Shown one piece after another: positions 11,219 through 21,450 of a DNA stretch of 64,000 nt; positions within the stretch are counted from its first letter, which is position 1, and each line of letters opens with the position of its first letter. A program made the translations under genes and the position numbers. The stretch is taken from positions 375,842-439,841 of the forward strand of contig JAQSDB010000003.1 in NCBI GenBank assembly GCA_029945725.1. Reading direction: 5' to 3'. The notes beneath the pieces are model-generated. The model searched no databases. It had not been told where the DNA came from and worked only from the letters and a program-made list of their open reading frames with translations. This stretch comes from a bacterium (lineage in GTDB: Bacteria; Pseudomonadota; Gammaproteobacteria; Pseudomonadales; Moraxellaceae).

Positions 11219-11364
11219 CTGGCGTGCCGCATATCCGTAGGTGATAGATCGGCCTGCTGTCTGTGCCAGCTCCAATAGACAATTGACTAGACTTCCCCGC
11301 GCGGCCAGACGTTTGAGCTCCATCGGGCCTGAGGTACTTCAGCAGCGAACTCATGGTCTCGCCC

Positions 11365-12684
11365 TCAATACCGAAAGGTTGCGCCGGTATTGCCGTAGCT
11401 GCCCGATGGCAGCCGCGCGCGCTTGAGCACGTCACCCGCATCAAGGTGCTCATAGTTGAAGAACAGGGTCAGATGGCCGCAGGCCGACCAGGTGGCGGCG
11501 AGGCGGAGCAAGCCGCCGATCTCGTGGCCCGGAACGTTCCCGGTACCTGCATAGGCACGCATCCCGCCAGCATAGGCGGCGTCGTCCTCCTCGAGTCGCC
11601 GTGCGAAGCCGTATTCAATCGCGAGGCTGGTCGCCGGCGTTGGTGATGCGGCAATTCCCGGTGCGATCATCAGCAGGTTGCTGAGGCCGAGAAACTGTCC
11701 TTCACCAAGATAGCTGGAGCTCGCATAGAGCGGGTTGAATCCCTTGAGCGTCCCGGTCCCGTAAGCGCCGCCGCCGGAGGCGATGTCGGCATGTGCCGTC
11801 AGGCGCGGCTTCCACCCTGCGCTGGCGAGCGCCAGGCTGTGTACGGTGAACAGGCCCCAGGCATCAATGTCACGACCCATGTAGTTGCCGGCCTGATGTG
11901 CGAGTGTCCAGTCGAATTTCAGGCGGCCGTGTTGCCCCCAAAAGCGCGTGCCAACGGTGTCGCGATCATCAAGACCAACATGGCCGCCGGAGCGGACGCC
12001 GGGTTTTTCGCTGTGCATCCAGAACGGATCCAGATAGGTGTCAGGCCCGCTGCCGGGCGAGACAACGAGGCTGGCGCTGATCCCTGCAAGACGTTCGGCG
12101 TGATTGATGGCCTCGTCGAAGGCGCCGCGTTCCATGCGTGTTGCGCGCAGATCAAAGGCGCTCAGGCGAAGCCTCGGGCCATGGGCGTAGAAGCGCACGC
12201 CGTTCCAGCTGCGATGAAGGTTGGAACCATCGCCCGGGCTTATCAATTGCCGGGGCCCGTCGGCGAACTCCTGACGCCCGATCATGGCGCCTACCAGGGT
12301 TGGGCCGATGTGCGCGCGCGCGTCGACAAACAACTGCTGCAGTGCGGCGTCGTTCTGGAGGCTGGCGGCAGCGGACTCGCGGCGGCCGGCGACTTGGCCG
12401 GTGCCGACCTCGCCATAAACGCGGAGGTCGGGATTGAGGCGCAGGTCTGCGCCAAGAATGCCGCGGAACAAGCCCTGCTGATAATCATTGCCGCTCGCTA
12501 ATTGGCCATTGCCCCAGGCGTCGTAACGCAAGCGGGTCTCGGCACTCAGCGTCAGGATGGTCTCGCCGCCGAGCGGCATGGCCTTGCCCGGCAACGGGGC
12601 TTCGGCAGCGACCGGACTGGCCCAGACCAGCAAGCTGATCAAGCCTGCACTGATTACGCAGGGTTTATTCAAGGCCACACCCAT
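11365..12684 (-). CDS. Alginate-export-type outer membrane beta-barrel protein
   Basis: About 439 residues from the ATG at 12684, which opens a clear signal peptide (hydrophobic core ISAGLISLLVWASPVAA). An upstream in-frame start at 12738 would precede the signal with charged residues and is less likely. The mature part is rich in alternating beta-strand patterns (ETRLRYDAWGNGQL, GRLKFDWTLAHQAG) and ends with the aromatic C-terminus ATFRY typical of barrels. The sequence style fits the alginate export (AlgE-like) family, many members of which are porins with no link to alginate. It overlaps the MFS gene by 20 bases, so the pair is likely co-transcribed. Substrate unknown. Confidence 0.8.
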   Translation of the reverse strand: MGVALNKPCVISAGLISLLVWASPVAAEAPLPGKAMPLGGETILTLSAETRLRYDAWGNGQLASGNDYQQGLFRGILGADLRLNPDLRVYGEVGTGQVAGRRESAAASLQNDAALQQLFVDARAHIGPTLVGAMIGRQEFADGPRQLISPGDGSNLHRSWNGVRFYAHGPRLRLSAFDLRATRMERGAFDEAINHAERLAGISASLVVSPGSGPDTYLDPFWMHSEKPGVRSGGHVGLDDRDTVGTRFWGQHGRLKFDWTLAHQAGNYMGRDIDAWGLFTVHSLALASAGWKPRLTAHADIASGGGAYGTGTLKGFNPLYASSSYLGEGQFLGLSNLLMIAPGIAASPTPATSLAIEYGFARRLEEDDAAYAGGMRAYAGTGNVPGHEIGGLLRLAATWSACGHLTLFFNYEHLDAGDVLKRARLPSGSYGNTGATFRY

Positions 12685-14155
12685 CTGCCTGTTCACGGTT
12701 TGGAGGAACGGCGCGCCGGGAAAGCGCATGGCCTGCAAATGCGATGGCGAGGGCGGTGAAGATCAGGATTGCGGCAACGGCAAACGTGATCTGCATGCCG
12801 GCCGCAACCGCCTCGGGGCGCGTGGTCATGAGGCTGGTTGTTGCCGATCCGATAGCGAACACCGTGCCCATGAGGGATGCACCGGTAATGAGTCCGAGAT
12901 TGCGCGACAGGTTGAGCATGCCGGAGATGACACCGCGCTGTTCCGGGCGAATGTTGGTCATGACGGCCGTGTTGTTGGCCGCCTGGAACAGCGCATAGCC
13001 GGCGGTGATGAGAACGAGCGGAGCGAGGTAACCCGGGACGCCGAACCGCGTTGCCAGCATGGGCAGGATCGAGGTGCCGGCCGCCATGCCGGTGAGCCCG
13101 GCGATGGTCATGTGCTGTGTGCCGAAGCGGTCCACGAGGCGGCCCGCCGGCACGCCCGTCAGCGCGGCGACAATCGGGCCGGACGACATGACGAGCCCGG
13201 CACGGGCGGCGTCGAGCGCCAGCACACCGGAGAGATAGAACGGACCCACCACCAGCGTTGCCATTACCACGGTCGTGACCAGCGCGCTCATGGCGAAGCC
13301 CGCGCCCAGCAGCGAATTGCGGAACAACGCCAACTGGATCAGCGGCGATACGGCTTTCGACTCGGCGCGCACGAAGAGGCCGGCGCCGACGATGGCCGTA
13401 AACAGCAGCGCCACGTTGAGCGGGCCGAAATGGCCGTGTCCCATCGTCATGGCGAGTGCATAAGCGGCGAGCGTCAGGGCGAGCAGCAGCGTACCCGGAT
13501 GGTCAAGGCGGGTGCGATCCGCCTTCTCTACCCGGCGATCCACCGGCAGGTAACGCCAGGCGAGAAGAAAGGCCAGCAGGCCCAGCGGCAGGTTGATGAG
13601 GAAGAGGGAGCGCCAGCCGCAGCCGGCAATCAGCACGCCGCCGAGTGAAGGGCCGAGCGCGGTACCAATCGCCGACATGGTGCCGAGCAGCCCCATGGCA
13701 CTGCCGGTCTTTTCCTTTGGAATGGTCTCGCCAACAAACGCCATGGTGAGGGCCATCATGATGGCCGCACCCAGCCCCTGCGCGGCCCGCGCGGCAATCA
13801 GCAGCCCGAGCGTGGGCGCCGCGCCGCACAGGACCGAGGCTGCCGTGAACAGGAAGATGCCGGCCAGCAGCAGCCGGCGGCGGCCGGTGAGGTCGCCGAG
13901 CCGGCCGACGCTGACGATCAGGGTGGTGATGGCGAGAAGATAGGCGAGAACAACCCACTGTACTTCCTGGAAGGAGGCCGTGAACGCCTGTGCCAGCGTT
14001 GGCAAGCCGACATTGGCAATACTGGTGCCGAGCGAGGACAGCAGCAGGGATAACGAAAGGCTGGCCAGCACCCGGCGCACCGGAGGTGTCCGTTCCATGC
14101 TTCCGGCAACGGCCGCTTCCCTGGTTGCAGTGATGGGCTCAGGAGTGAATTTCAT
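12665..14155 (-). CDS. MFS transporter, DHA2 (EmrB/QacA-like) type
   Basis: A 496-residue proton-driven exporter, from the ATG at 14155 (GGAG lies 10 bases upstream; a TTG three codons earlier is too close to it). The first membrane segment holds SLGTSIANVGLPTLAQAF and motif A reads GRLGDLTGRRRLLLAG. The length and internal symmetry suit the 14-helix DHA2 group. It is divergent from a LysR gene and overlaps the downstream outer membrane protein. Together they could move one compound across both membranes, but no periplasmic adaptor is present. Confidence 0.88.
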   Translation of the reverse strand: MKFTPEPITATREAAVAGSMERTPPVRRVLASLSLSLLLSSLGTSIANVGLPTLAQAFTASFQEVQWVVLAYLLAITTLIVSVGRLGDLTGRRRLLLAGIFLFTAASVLCGAAPTLGLLIAARAAQGLGAAIMMALTMAFVGETIPKEKTGSAMGLLGTMSAIGTALGPSLGGVLIAGCGWRSLFLINLPLGLLAFLLAWRYLPVDRRVEKADRTRLDHPGTLLLALTLAAYALAMTMGHGHFGPLNVALLFTAIVGAGLFVRAESKAVSPLIQLALFRNSLLGAGFAMSALVTTVVMATLVVGPFYLSGVLALDAARAGLVMSSGPIVAALTGVPAGRLVDRFGTQHMTIAGLTGMAAGTSILPMLATRFGVPGYLAPLVLITAGYALFQAANNTAVMTNIRPEQRGVISGMLNLSRNLGLITGASLMGTVFAIGSATTSLMTTRPEAVAAGMQITFAVAAILIFTALAIAFAGHALSRRAVPPNREQADGCGLE

Positions 14156-14226
14156 TTTTTGCAATCTCCGGCAAGTCGATACCAGGATCGTAGGGTCGCG
14201 ACTTGTATGGCGGAAGACGCATCATT

Positions 14227-14243
14227 TGCAGTTTATTAGTGCA
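14227..14243. promoter_or_regulatory. Candidate LysR operator
   Basis: TGCA-N9-TGCA is a short dyad in the 129-base gap between the divergent LysR and MFS genes, the usual place for a LysR binding site. The arms are only four bases, so the match is weak. Confidence 0.3.
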
Positions 14244-14284
14244 TGAAACGCCTTGTGTTGAGCCCGTCGTGCTACGGTTGAAGC

Positions 14285-15184
14285 ATGTCGACGCCTGATC
14301 TCAACCTGCTCATCGCTCTGGACGTGCTGCTCACGGAAGGCAACGTGGCGCGCGCTGCCCGGCGCTTGCGGCTGAGCCCCTCGGCGATGAGCCGGGCGCT
14401 GGCGCGGTTGCGCGAGACAACGGGTGATCCCTTGCTGGTCAGGGCAGGACGCGGTCTCGTGCCAACGCCCCGGGCACTCGAACTCCGCGAAAAGGTCAGT
14501 CAGCTTGTGCAGGACACGGAAGCGGTTTTGCGCCCAGCCGAAACCCCCGACCTCAGGCAGCTCGTTAGGACGTTCACGCTGCGGACCAGCGATGGTTTTG
14601 TGGAGAACTTCGGGCCGGACCTGATTGCCCGCGTCGGCGTGGAGGCTCCCGGCGTGCGGTTGCGCTTCGTGCAGAAGCTGGAAAACAAGGACAGCACCCT
14701 GCTTCGCGACGGCACGGTCGATCTGGAAACCGGTGTGGTGGGAAACACGCTGGGGCCGGAAGTGCGGGTGCAGGCGCTGTTCCGCGACCGTTTCATTGGC
14801 GTTGTGCGGACGGGGCATGCGCTGAGCCAGGGTGACATCACTCCCGCCTGTTATGCGGCCGGCCGGCACATCTATGTCACGCGGCGGGGCCGCGACAAGG
14901 GGCCGATGGATGACGCCCTGGGGGTGCTGGGTCTGGAGCGGGAGATCGTCACGATCGTCGGGAGCTTTTCGACCGCCCTGGCGCTGGCCCGTGGCTCCGA
15001 CCTGATCGCCAGCGTGCCCGAGCGCCATACCGGGAATCTGCGCGCCGGCATGCACAGCTTTCCCCTTCCGGTACCTGTGCCGGAGATCACGGTTTCATTG
15101 CTCTGGCATCCACGGCTGCAAGCCGATCCGGCGCACCGGTGGCTGCGCAGCCTCGTTCTGGACACCTGCGCGACAATGCGCTGA
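14285..15184 (+). CDS. LysR-family transcriptional regulator
   Basis: A 299-residue regulator with an N-terminal winged helix-turn-helix (residues 1-60; GNVARAARRLRLSPSAMSRAL is the recognition region) and a substrate-binding domain of the LysR type. It lies divergent to the MFS/outer membrane pair, which makes it their probable regulator. The three genes share a high-GC coding style rich in GCG and CGC codons, compatible with joint acquisition. The effector is unknown. Confidence 0.9.
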   Translation: MSTPDLNLLIALDVLLTEGNVARAARRLRLSPSAMSRALARLRETTGDPLLVRAGRGLVPTPRALELREKVSQLVQDTEAVLRPAETPDLRQLVRTFTLRTSDGFVENFGPDLIARVGVEAPGVRLRFVQKLENKDSTLLRDGTVDLETGVVGNTLGPEVRVQALFRDRFIGVVRTGHALSQGDITPACYAAGRHIYVTRRGRDKGPMDDALGVLGLEREIVTIVGSFSTALALARGSDLIASVPERHTGNLRAGMHSFPLPVPVPEITVSLLWHPRLQADPAHRWLRSLVLDTCATMR

Positions 15185-15487
15185 AGAGGAAAGTTTCCCG
15201 CCGTCACGGAGGCGCTCGGGGCTTTCCGGATATTTTCAGGCTTCACATTTCAACGGGAGAGCCCGCGGCTAGCGGAAGCAGCAGTTCAGGCAGCGAGACT
15301 TGCCGGGGCTTTGTTGTTTCCGGGGCCGCCAGAACGGTTGTGTGTTGATCATGCAACCTGATCCTGCCCAAAAAGCGCTACGATTGACGGCGCCGGGCTT
15401 GCCGTCCGCATGATGAATGCCGCTTGCGGCTGTTCAATAATGTGGCTTGCGTCCTGGCGCGCCTGTTATCTGATTCAGGGAGTTCCT
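15185..15487. other. Gene-free interval, 303 bases
   Basis: No convincing coding region. TTGACG near 15384 followed 19 bases later by CATGAT (about 15409) is a poor promoter candidate for the TrhA-like gene. An in-frame ATG at 15410 exists, but its translation lacks family similarity before the GTG at 15488. Confidence 0.5.
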
Positions 15488-16105
15488 GTGTATTTTGGCG
15501 AACGCTTCAACAGCATCACCCACCTGCTGGGCGCGATTTTTTCCGTCGCCGGCATGGTGGTGCTGATCATCCTCGCCAGGCATCAAGGCAGCGTACTGAA
15601 AACCGTTGCCTTCAGTATTTACGGCGCCACGCTGGTCAACCTCTATCTCATCTCCACGCTCTACCACAGCGTTCGCCTGCACACGGCCAAAGCCATCCTG
15701 CAGAAGTTTGACCACTGCGCCATCTACCTGCTCATCGCAGGCAGCTATACGCCCTTTGCCCTGATTACCCTGCACGGCCCCTGGGGCTGGACACTGTTCG
15801 GCCTCAGTTGGGGCCTTGCTGTTTTTGGCATTGCCCAGGAGCTTACCCTCGGCCGCCGTACCCGTTCCTTGTCGATGGGGCTTTACGTTGTCATGGGCTG
15901 GCTCATCGTCATCGCCATCCGTCCCTTGCTGCGTGCCATGCCCCTGCCCGGGGTCGCCTGGCTGGCCGCGGGCGGCATCATCTACAGCGTCGGCATTTAT
16001 TATTTCGTCAACGACGAACGCCGCCATTACCACGGCATCTGGCATTTGTTTGTGCTCGGCGGCAGTGTTTGCCAGTTTGTCTGTATCTTGCTGTACGTGG
16101 TGTGA
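15488..16105 (+). CDS. TrhA/hemolysin III family membrane protein
   Basis: A polytopic inner membrane protein of the hemolysin III/YqfA (PAQR-like) family. I placed the start at the GTG at 15488, preceded by CAGGGAG, which gives 205 residues; an ATG at 15410 would add 26 non-family residues. Family marks are NSITHLLGAIFSVAGM at the N-terminus, STLYHSVRLHTAKAILQKFDHCAIYLLIAGSY in the middle, and the C-terminal HYHGIWHLFVL. The His/Asp set (YH, DH, H..WH) matches the putative metal site. Roles proposed for relatives concern membrane fluidity. Confidence 0.88.
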   Translation: MYFGERFNSITHLLGAIFSVAGMVVLIILARHQGSVLKTVAFSIYGATLVNLYLISTLYHSVRLHTAKAILQKFDHCAIYLLIAGSYTPFALITLHGPWGWTLFGLSWGLAVFGIAQELTLGRRTRSLSMGLYVVMGWLIVIAIRPLLRAMPLPGVAWLAAGGIIYSVGIYYFVNDERRHYHGIWHLFVLGGSVCQFVCILLYVV

Positions 16106-16255
16106 GGCGGGAATATCCGCCGCGCAGGGCTTGTTGCCGCGCGGCACAACAACCATGCTGCGCACGCTGTTTCTGCTCGCCGGAAAAAGCTTTTTTACTG
16201 ATTGATTGCCGTAACGCCGTCAATCATGAGTCACCCATTACAGGCGGAGAGATGA

Positions 16256-16576
16256 ATGGCGTTCAATGCCTATGAAATAAAGCGGCTGGAAAAAATTGTC
16301 GGCGCCCACATCAACAAGGATCTGGATCAGGGTTTCCACATCAGTGACCAGAGTGTCGAACTGTTTGAGCTGAAGCCGGACAAGCAGCATCCGGGCGAAT
16401 TTGTCGAGATGCCCACGGCCAGGGCCACCTATATCAAGCCCAGCCAGAACTGGAAGGTTTACTGGATGCATGCCGACCGCAAATGGCATGGTTATGAACC
16501 GGTCCCCCGCGTGGAGACCATAGAAGAGTTTTTGCGGCTAGTGGCCGACAACGAGTACGGCTGTTTTTACGGCTGA
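16256..16576 (+). CDS. DUF3024 domain protein
   Basis: A small soluble protein of 106 residues matching the DUF3024 pattern: WKVYWMHADRKWHGYEP in the middle and DNEYGCFYG at the end. GGAGAG lies before the ATG. No biochemical function is known for the family. It lies between the TrhA-like gene and a methyltransferase on the same strand. Confidence 0.85.
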   Translation: MAFNAYEIKRLEKIVGAHINKDLDQGFHISDQSVELFELKPDKQHPGEFVEMPTARATYIKPSQNWKVYWMHADRKWHGYEPVPRVETIEEFLRLVADNEYGCFYG

Positions 16577-16621
16577 TCAGCTCAAGATTTTTTCTGTCCC
16601 TCTCCTTTTTCCGAGCTTCCC

Positions 16622-17653
16622 TTGCCCGATCTGATCGATTCACTGTCGCGCGCTTTTGCCGCGCGCACCGACCTTCTTGCATCCCTGTCGGCATCCGGTA
16701 CGGATTGCTACCGCCTGTTTCATGGCACGGTAGAAGGCATGCCGGGACTGACGGTAGACCGCTATGGCGAGGTGCTGCTGGTACAGAGCTTTCATGTGCC
16801 GCTCGAGACAAAGGCGCTTGAGGGCATTGAAGACTGGTATCGCCGCGAGCACCCGCTGTTTGCGCGTTGTGTGTACAACGATCGCAGTGCGGGCAATTCA
16901 CGTGTTGCGAATGCACTGGCGGCAGATGCACAGGCCATTGCCGAGGCCCCGGTCGTGATTCACGAGCTGGGCGTGCGCTATGTTTTCCGGGCGCGGCATC
17001 GCGGCCAGGATCCGTGGCTGTTTCTGGATCTGCGTGCCGCACGCCGGCAGGTGCAGGCCCTCATGAGGAATCAGGCGGTCTCCGGCCAGTCGGTGCTCAA
17101 CCTGTTTTCCTATACCTGCGGCGTGGGGGTGGCGGCGGCGGTGGCGGGTGCCTCCCGCGTACTGAATGTCGATTTTGCCGCATCGGGTCTGGCGGTGGGG
17201 CGCGAGAATGCCGCCCTCAATGCGGTGGCCGATCGCGTCGGATTTCTGGAGAGTGATTATTTTCCGGCAGCGCGCCAGCTCGCGGGGCTGGAGGTGCCAA
17301 AGGGTCGCCGTGGCCAGAGCCTGCCGTCTTTCCCCCGGGTCGGTGCCGAGCCATTCGATCTGGTTTTTCTGGACCCGCCACGCTACGCGAAAAGCGCTTT
17401 CGGGGTCGTGGATCTCGTCAATGATTACGGCGCGGTGTTCAAGCCGGCCCTGCTGGCCACGCGCGAGGGCGGCACCCTGATCGCCTGCAACAATGTAGCC
17501 AGCGTCGACAGGGATGCGTGGGCAGCAGGCTTGCAGGGGGCGATTCGCCGCAATGGCAGGACATTGCGCAGCCTGGAGTTCATCACGCCCGATGCGGACT
17601 TCCCCTCCCCCGATGGTCGTCCGCCCCTGAAGGCAGCCATGTTGCGGGTGTAG
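16622..17653 (+). CDS. RlmI-like class I SAM-dependent methyltransferase
   Basis: A 343-residue protein from a TTG start at 16622. It resembles the 23S rRNA m5C methyltransferase RlmI, with YRLFHGTVEGMPGLTVDRYG, a SAM-binding strand NLFSYTCGVGVAAAVAGA and the catalytic DLVFLDPPRYAKS. It lacks the N-terminal PUA domain of RlmI, so it is a shorter relative and the target nucleotide is uncertain. It is followed by a terminator at 17686 and is 45 bases after the DUF3024 gene. Confidence 0.82.
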   Translation: MPDLIDSLSRAFAARTDLLASLSASGTDCYRLFHGTVEGMPGLTVDRYGEVLLVQSFHVPLETKALEGIEDWYRREHPLFARCVYNDRSAGNSRVANALAADAQAIAEAPVVIHELGVRYVFRARHRGQDPWLFLDLRAARRQVQALMRNQAVSGQSVLNLFSYTCGVGVAAAVAGASRVLNVDFAASGLAVGRENAALNAVADRVGFLESDYFPAARQLAGLEVPKGRRGQSLPSFPRVGAEPFDLVFLDPPRYAKSAFGVVDLVNDYGAVFKPALLATREGGTLIACNNVASVDRDAWAAGLQGAIRRNGRTLRSLEFITPDADFPSPDGRPPLKAAMLRV

Positions 17654-17992
17654 GCCTTTTTATTCCGCTTCCGTCTTTCGGCCGCAGGAGCATCCGCCTG
17701 CTGATGCTCCTCTTTCTCCGGCCATTCTGTCATTTGCCCGCATCTTGCTTGGGGTCATGTCAAAACTTCTACAAAAACATGCCGGATAAGGCTTGAAGTC
17801 GCGCATATCCGTGATGAAGGGGGTGCAATTAAGGCGCAGCCCCGGCTAGAATCGCGGCTCAAAGGCGCCGTGCCCGTAAAAAGGTGCGGCCGCGTGGAAC
17901 ATCGTTCACAAAGGCGTGTCGAGACCCCGTTTTCACACCTGGCGTGACGATCCCAAGCATCTTATTTCTCGCTTCAGCCAGGGAATCCCAGC
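17654..17992. other. Interval upstream of nuoA, 339 bases
   Basis: Holds the terminator of the preceding gene (17686-17718). A possible -10 (TAGAAT, 17847-17852) has no good -35; TGCAAT lies 17 bases upstream. The nuo promoter presumably lies in this stretch, about 140-240 bases from nuoA. No coding region is evident. Confidence 0.5.
17686..17718 (+). terminator. Terminator after the methyltransferase gene
   Basis: Arms AGGAGCATC and GATGCTCCT form a 9-base stem with an 8-base loop, followed by a short T-rich tract (CTTTCTC). Confidence 0.6.
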
Positions 17993-18421
17993 GTGTCTGC
18001 GACCGTTAACTCGCCTGAATACTGGTCTCTTGCCATCTTCCTGATTGGCGTGGTCGGCATGTGCTGCTTCATGCTTTTCATTCCCGTGTGGCTGGGCGGC
18101 CGGGACTGGGGCCGCGCCAAAAACGAACCCTTCGAATCCGGTGTCGTCCCCCAGGGCGGTGCCCGCATACGGTTTTCGGCCAAGTTCTATCTTGTCGCCA
18201 TGTTCTTCGTGATCTTCGATGTGGAAGCGCTCTACCTCTTCGCCTGGGCGGTGTCTGCCCGTGAAGTGGGATGGACCGGTTTTATGGAGGTCACCCTCTT
18301 TGTGCTTTTCCTGTTGGCGGGCCTCGTTTATCTGTGGCGCATCGGCGGGCTGGACTGGGCGCCGGAAGCGCGCCGTCGTCGCATGGCACAGCAGAAAGCC
18401 GACTCTGCCCATCATTCCTGA
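17993..18421 (+). CDS. nuoA: NADH-quinone oxidoreductase subunit A
   Basis: A small membrane subunit of complex I with three predicted helices. The 142-residue protein has the family core [11 protein letters not shown] and [26 protein letters not shown], including the conserved Glu/Asp. The start is a GTG with AGGGA upstream. It is the first gene of the nuo operon, 13 bases before nuoB. Confidence 0.97.
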   Translation: MSATVNSPEYWSLAIFLIGVVGMCCFMLFIPVWLGGRDWGRAKNEPFESGVVPQGGARIRFSAKFYLVAMFFVIFDVEALYLFAWAVSAREVGWTGFMEVTLFVLFLLAGLVYLWRIGGLDWAPEARRRRMAQQKADSAHHS

Positions 18422-18434
18422 ACCGAGGCGCGCC

Positions 18435-19109
18435 ATGAAATATACCCTCACTCGTATCGACCCCAATGCGGCCAACGACCGCTATCCGATACAGCAGAAG
18501 GAAAGCGTGTCCGATCCGCTGGAAGACGAGGTTCATAAAACGGTTTTCATGGGCCGTCTTGAAGAAATGATCCATGGCTCCGTGAACTGGGGGCGCAAGC
18601 ATTCGCTCTGGCCTTATAACTTCGGCCTGTCCTGCTGCTATGTGGAAATGGCCACGGCATTTACGGCACCGCACGACGTCGCCCGTTTTGGTGCCGAGGT
18701 GATTCGCGCCTCGCCACGCCAGGCCGACGTGATGGTGATTGCCGGCACTTGTTTCATGAAAATGGCTCCGGTGGTGCAGCGTCTGTATGAACAGATGCTG
18801 GAGCCGAAGTGGGTGATTTCCATGGGTGCCTGTGCCAACTCCGGCGGCATGTACGACATTTATTCCGTGGTTCAGGGCGTGGACAAGTTCCTGCCCGTGG
18901 ATGTGTATATCCCGGGCTGCCCGCCCCGCCCCGAAGCTTTCCTGCAGGCCCTGATGATTCTGCAGGAATCCATCGGCAAGGAGCGCAGGCCGCTGTCCTG
19001 GGTGGTGGGCGATCAGGGCGTGTACCGTCCTGAAATGCAGCCGGAACGTGATCGCAAAAATGCCGAACGCATTGCGGTCACTACCTTGCGCACGCCAGAC
19101 CAGGTCTGA
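18435..19109 (+). CDS. nuoB: NADH-quinone oxidoreductase subunit B
   Basis: The 224-residue peripheral subunit that holds cluster N2, the last iron-sulfur centre before quinone. Ligand motifs are visible: GLSCCYVEM (tandem cysteines), [10 protein letters not shown] and PGCPPRPEA. The ATG at 18435 is chosen because the upstream frame overlaps nuoA. The N-terminal 35 residues before [10 protein letters not shown] are variable. Confidence 0.97.
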   Translation: MKYTLTRIDPNAANDRYPIQQKESVSDPLEDEVHKTVFMGRLEEMIHGSVNWGRKHSLWPYNFGLSCCYVEMATAFTAPHDVARFGAEVIRASPRQADVMVIAGTCFMKMAPVVQRLYEQMLEPKWVISMGACANSGGMYDIYSVVQGVDKFLPVDVYIPGCPPRPEAFLQALMILQESIGKERRPLSWVVGDQGVYRPEMQPERDRKNAERIAVTTLRTPDQV

Positions 19110-19172
19110 TTTCCACTGCGCGGCAAACGCTGCGCAGCAAAAGTATTTTTTACGTATTGCGACGACAAGACG

Positions 19173-20948
19173 ATGGCTGATAACGCCCCGCTTCCGCCGA
19201 GCACACCCGGCACCGAGTATGAAGTCGTGCGCGAGCTGCAATCCCGTTTCGGGGAGCAGATCGTTTTCCAGCCGACGAAGGATTCTGTGCCGACCCTATG
19301 GGTGCCGCGCGCCGAATTGATTGAAGTGTTGCGCTTCCTGCGCAACCTTTCGCGTCCCTATGTGATGCTTTATGACCTCTCGGCGATTGACGAGCGTCTG
19401 CGCAAGCATCGCGAGGGCCAGCCCAAGTCCGATTTCACGGTGTTCTATCACCTGCTCTCCATCGAGCGTAATTCGGATGTGCGCATCAAGGTCGCCCTCA
19501 GCGAGAGCGACCTGCATGTGCCGACCTCCATCGGCATCTGGCCGAACGCCAGCTGGTACGAGCGTGAAGTCTGGGATTTGTTCGGCATCACTTTCGATGG
19601 CCATCCGCACCTGTATCGCATCATGCTGCCGCGTACCTGGGTTGGTCATCCGCTGCGCAAGGACTATCCGGCACGCGCCACCGAGTTCGATCCTTTCGCA
19701 CTGACGGCCGCCAGGCAGGATGCCGAGCAGGAAGCCCTGCGTTTCAATCCTGAAGAGTGGGGCATGAAGCGCGGCGCCAGGGACGAGGATTATATGTTCC
19801 TCAACCTCGGGCCCAATCACCCGTCGGCACACGGTGCTTTCCGTATCGTGCTGCAGCTCGACGGTGAAGAAATTCTCGATTGCGTCCCCGACATTGGTTA
19901 CCACCATCGTGGTGCCGAAAAGATGGGCGAGCGCCAGAGCTGGCACTCCTATATTCCCTACACCGACCGCATCGATTATCTCGGTGGCGTGATGAACAAT
20001 CTGCCGTATGTATTGACGGTAGAAAAGCTCGCCGGTATTGAAGTGCCGGATCGCGTGAAAACCATACGCGTGATGCTGACGGAGTTTTTCCGCATCACCT
20101 CGCACCTGCTTTTCCTCGGCACCTATATTCAGGACATGGGCGGCATGACGCCCATCTTCTTCATGTTCACCGACCGCAAAAAAGCCTATGACGTGATCGA
20201 GGCCATTACCGGCTTCCGCATGCATCCGGCCTGGTTCCGTATCGGTGGCGTGGCGCATGACCTGCCGCGTGGATGGGAAAAGCTGGTGCGCGACTTCCTC
20301 GACTGGATGCCGTCACGCCTGAATGAATATGAAAAAGCCGCCATGCGTAACAGCGTCATGAAAGCGCGTACGGTAGGTGTGGCACAGTACAACGCCAAGG
20401 AAGCGCTGGAGTGGGGTGTCACGGGCCCGAACCTGCGCGCTACCGGTGTGGATTTTGACCTGCGCAAGGCGCGTCCGTATTCCGGCTACGAGAATTTCGA
20501 GTTCGAGGTGCCGCTGGCACAAAATGGTGATGCCTACGATCGCGGCATGGTGCGTCTGGAAGAAATGCGGCAATCACTGCGCATTATCAGGCAGTGTCTC
20601 GATCACATGCCGGCCGGCCCCTACAAGGCCGATCATCCGCTCACCTGTCCGCCGCCCAAAGAGCGCACGCTGCAGGATATCGAAACCCTGATCACGCATT
20701 TCCTCAGTGTTTCCTGGGGCCCGGTTATTCCGGCCGGTGAAAGCAGCCAGATGATTGAAGCCACCAAGGGCATCAACAGTTATTACCTGACCAGCGATCA
20801 CGGCACCATGAGTTATCGCACGCGTATTCGTACGCCGAGCTTCCCGCACCTGCAGCAGATTCCTTCGGTGATTCGTGGATCCATGATCCCGGATTTGATT
20901 GCCTATCTGGCTTCCATTGACTTTGTGATGGCCGATGTCGACCGCTAA
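19173..20948 (+). CDS. nuoCD: NADH-quinone oxidoreductase subunit C/D (fused)
   Basis: A 591-residue fusion of the 30-kDa (NuoC, about 1-190) and 49-kDa (NuoD, about 200-591) subunits, as in Escherichia and Pseudomonas. The NuoC part ends with HPLRKDYPA; the NuoD part starts near [13 protein letters not shown] and contains the quinone-site region and [14 protein letters not shown]. The fusion is characteristic of many gammaproteobacteria. The end overlaps nuoE by 14 bases. Confidence 0.97.
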   Translation: MADNAPLPPSTPGTEYEVVRELQSRFGEQIVFQPTKDSVPTLWVPRAELIEVLRFLRNLSRPYVMLYDLSAIDERLRKHREGQPKSDFTVFYHLLSIERNSDVRIKVALSESDLHVPTSIGIWPNASWYEREVWDLFGITFDGHPHLYRIMLPRTWVGHPLRKDYPARATEFDPFALTAARQDAEQEALRFNPEEWGMKRGARDEDYMFLNLGPNHPSAHGAFRIVLQLDGEEILDCVPDIGYHHRGAEKMGERQSWHSYIPYTDRIDYLGGVMNNLPYVLTVEKLAGIEVPDRVKTIRVMLTEFFRITSHLLFLGTYIQDMGGMTPIFFMFTDRKKAYDVIEAITGFRMHPAWFRIGGVAHDLPRGWEKLVRDFLDWMPSRLNEYEKAAMRNSVMKARTVGVAQYNAKEALEWGVTGPNLRATGVDFDLRKARPYSGYENFEFEVPLAQNGDAYDRGMVRLEEMRQSLRIIRQCLDHMPAGPYKADHPLTCPPPKERTLQDIETLITHFLSVSWGPVIPAGESSQMIEATKGINSYYLTSDHGTMSYRTRIRTPSFPHLQQIPSVIRGSMIPDLIAYLASIDFVMADVDR

Positions 20949-21450
20949 CGCTAACCCACCCAAGATTATTGCGACCAGCCGTTACACGCTGTCGTCCAAG
21001 GCCCGTGCCGATATCGAGCACGCGACCCATCATTACCCGGATCCGCGTGCGGCCTGTATCGATGCACTGAAAATCGTGCAGCGCGAAGAAGGCTGGGTAC
21101 CGGATGGCGCCATTGCGGCGATTGCCGACATCCTCGGCATTCCCGCCAGCGATGTGGAAGGGGTGGCGACTTTCTACAGCCTGATTTTCCGTCGGCCCGT
21201 GGGGCGTCATGTCATCAAGCTGTGCGACAGCATGGTCTGCTACATCAACGGCCACGAGCAGGTGCTGGATGCCATCAAGGCAAAAATCGGCATCGGTCTT
21301 GGTGAAACCACGGCTGATGGCTGCTTCACCTTGCTGCCCGTGTGTTGCCTCGGCAATTGCGACAAGGGCTCGACCATGATGGTGGACGATGACACCCACG
21401 GCGGTTTGACGCCGGAGTCTGTTGTCACTGTACTGGAGCAGTACCAATGA
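20935..21450 (+). CDS. nuoE: NADH-quinone oxidoreductase subunit E
   Basis: The 171-residue thioredoxin-fold subunit carrying [2Fe-2S] cluster N1a. Its four ligands are visible as CDSMVC (C-x4-C) and CCLGNC (C-x3-C). It begins inside the end of nuoCD and overlaps nuoF by 4 bases, so translation is coupled throughout. Confidence 0.96.
   Translation: MSTANANPPKIIATSRYTLSSKARADIEHATHHYPDPRAACIDALKIVQREEGWVPDGAIAAIADILGIPASDVEGVATFYSLIFRRPVGRHVIKLCDSMVCYINGHEQVLDAIKAKIGIGLGETTADGCFTLLPVCCLGNCDKGSTMMVDDDTHGGLTPESVVTVLEQYQ

Noticed and set aside
17889-17899. CGTGGAACA half-site upstream of nuoA
   Set aside because: Only one parS arm is present.
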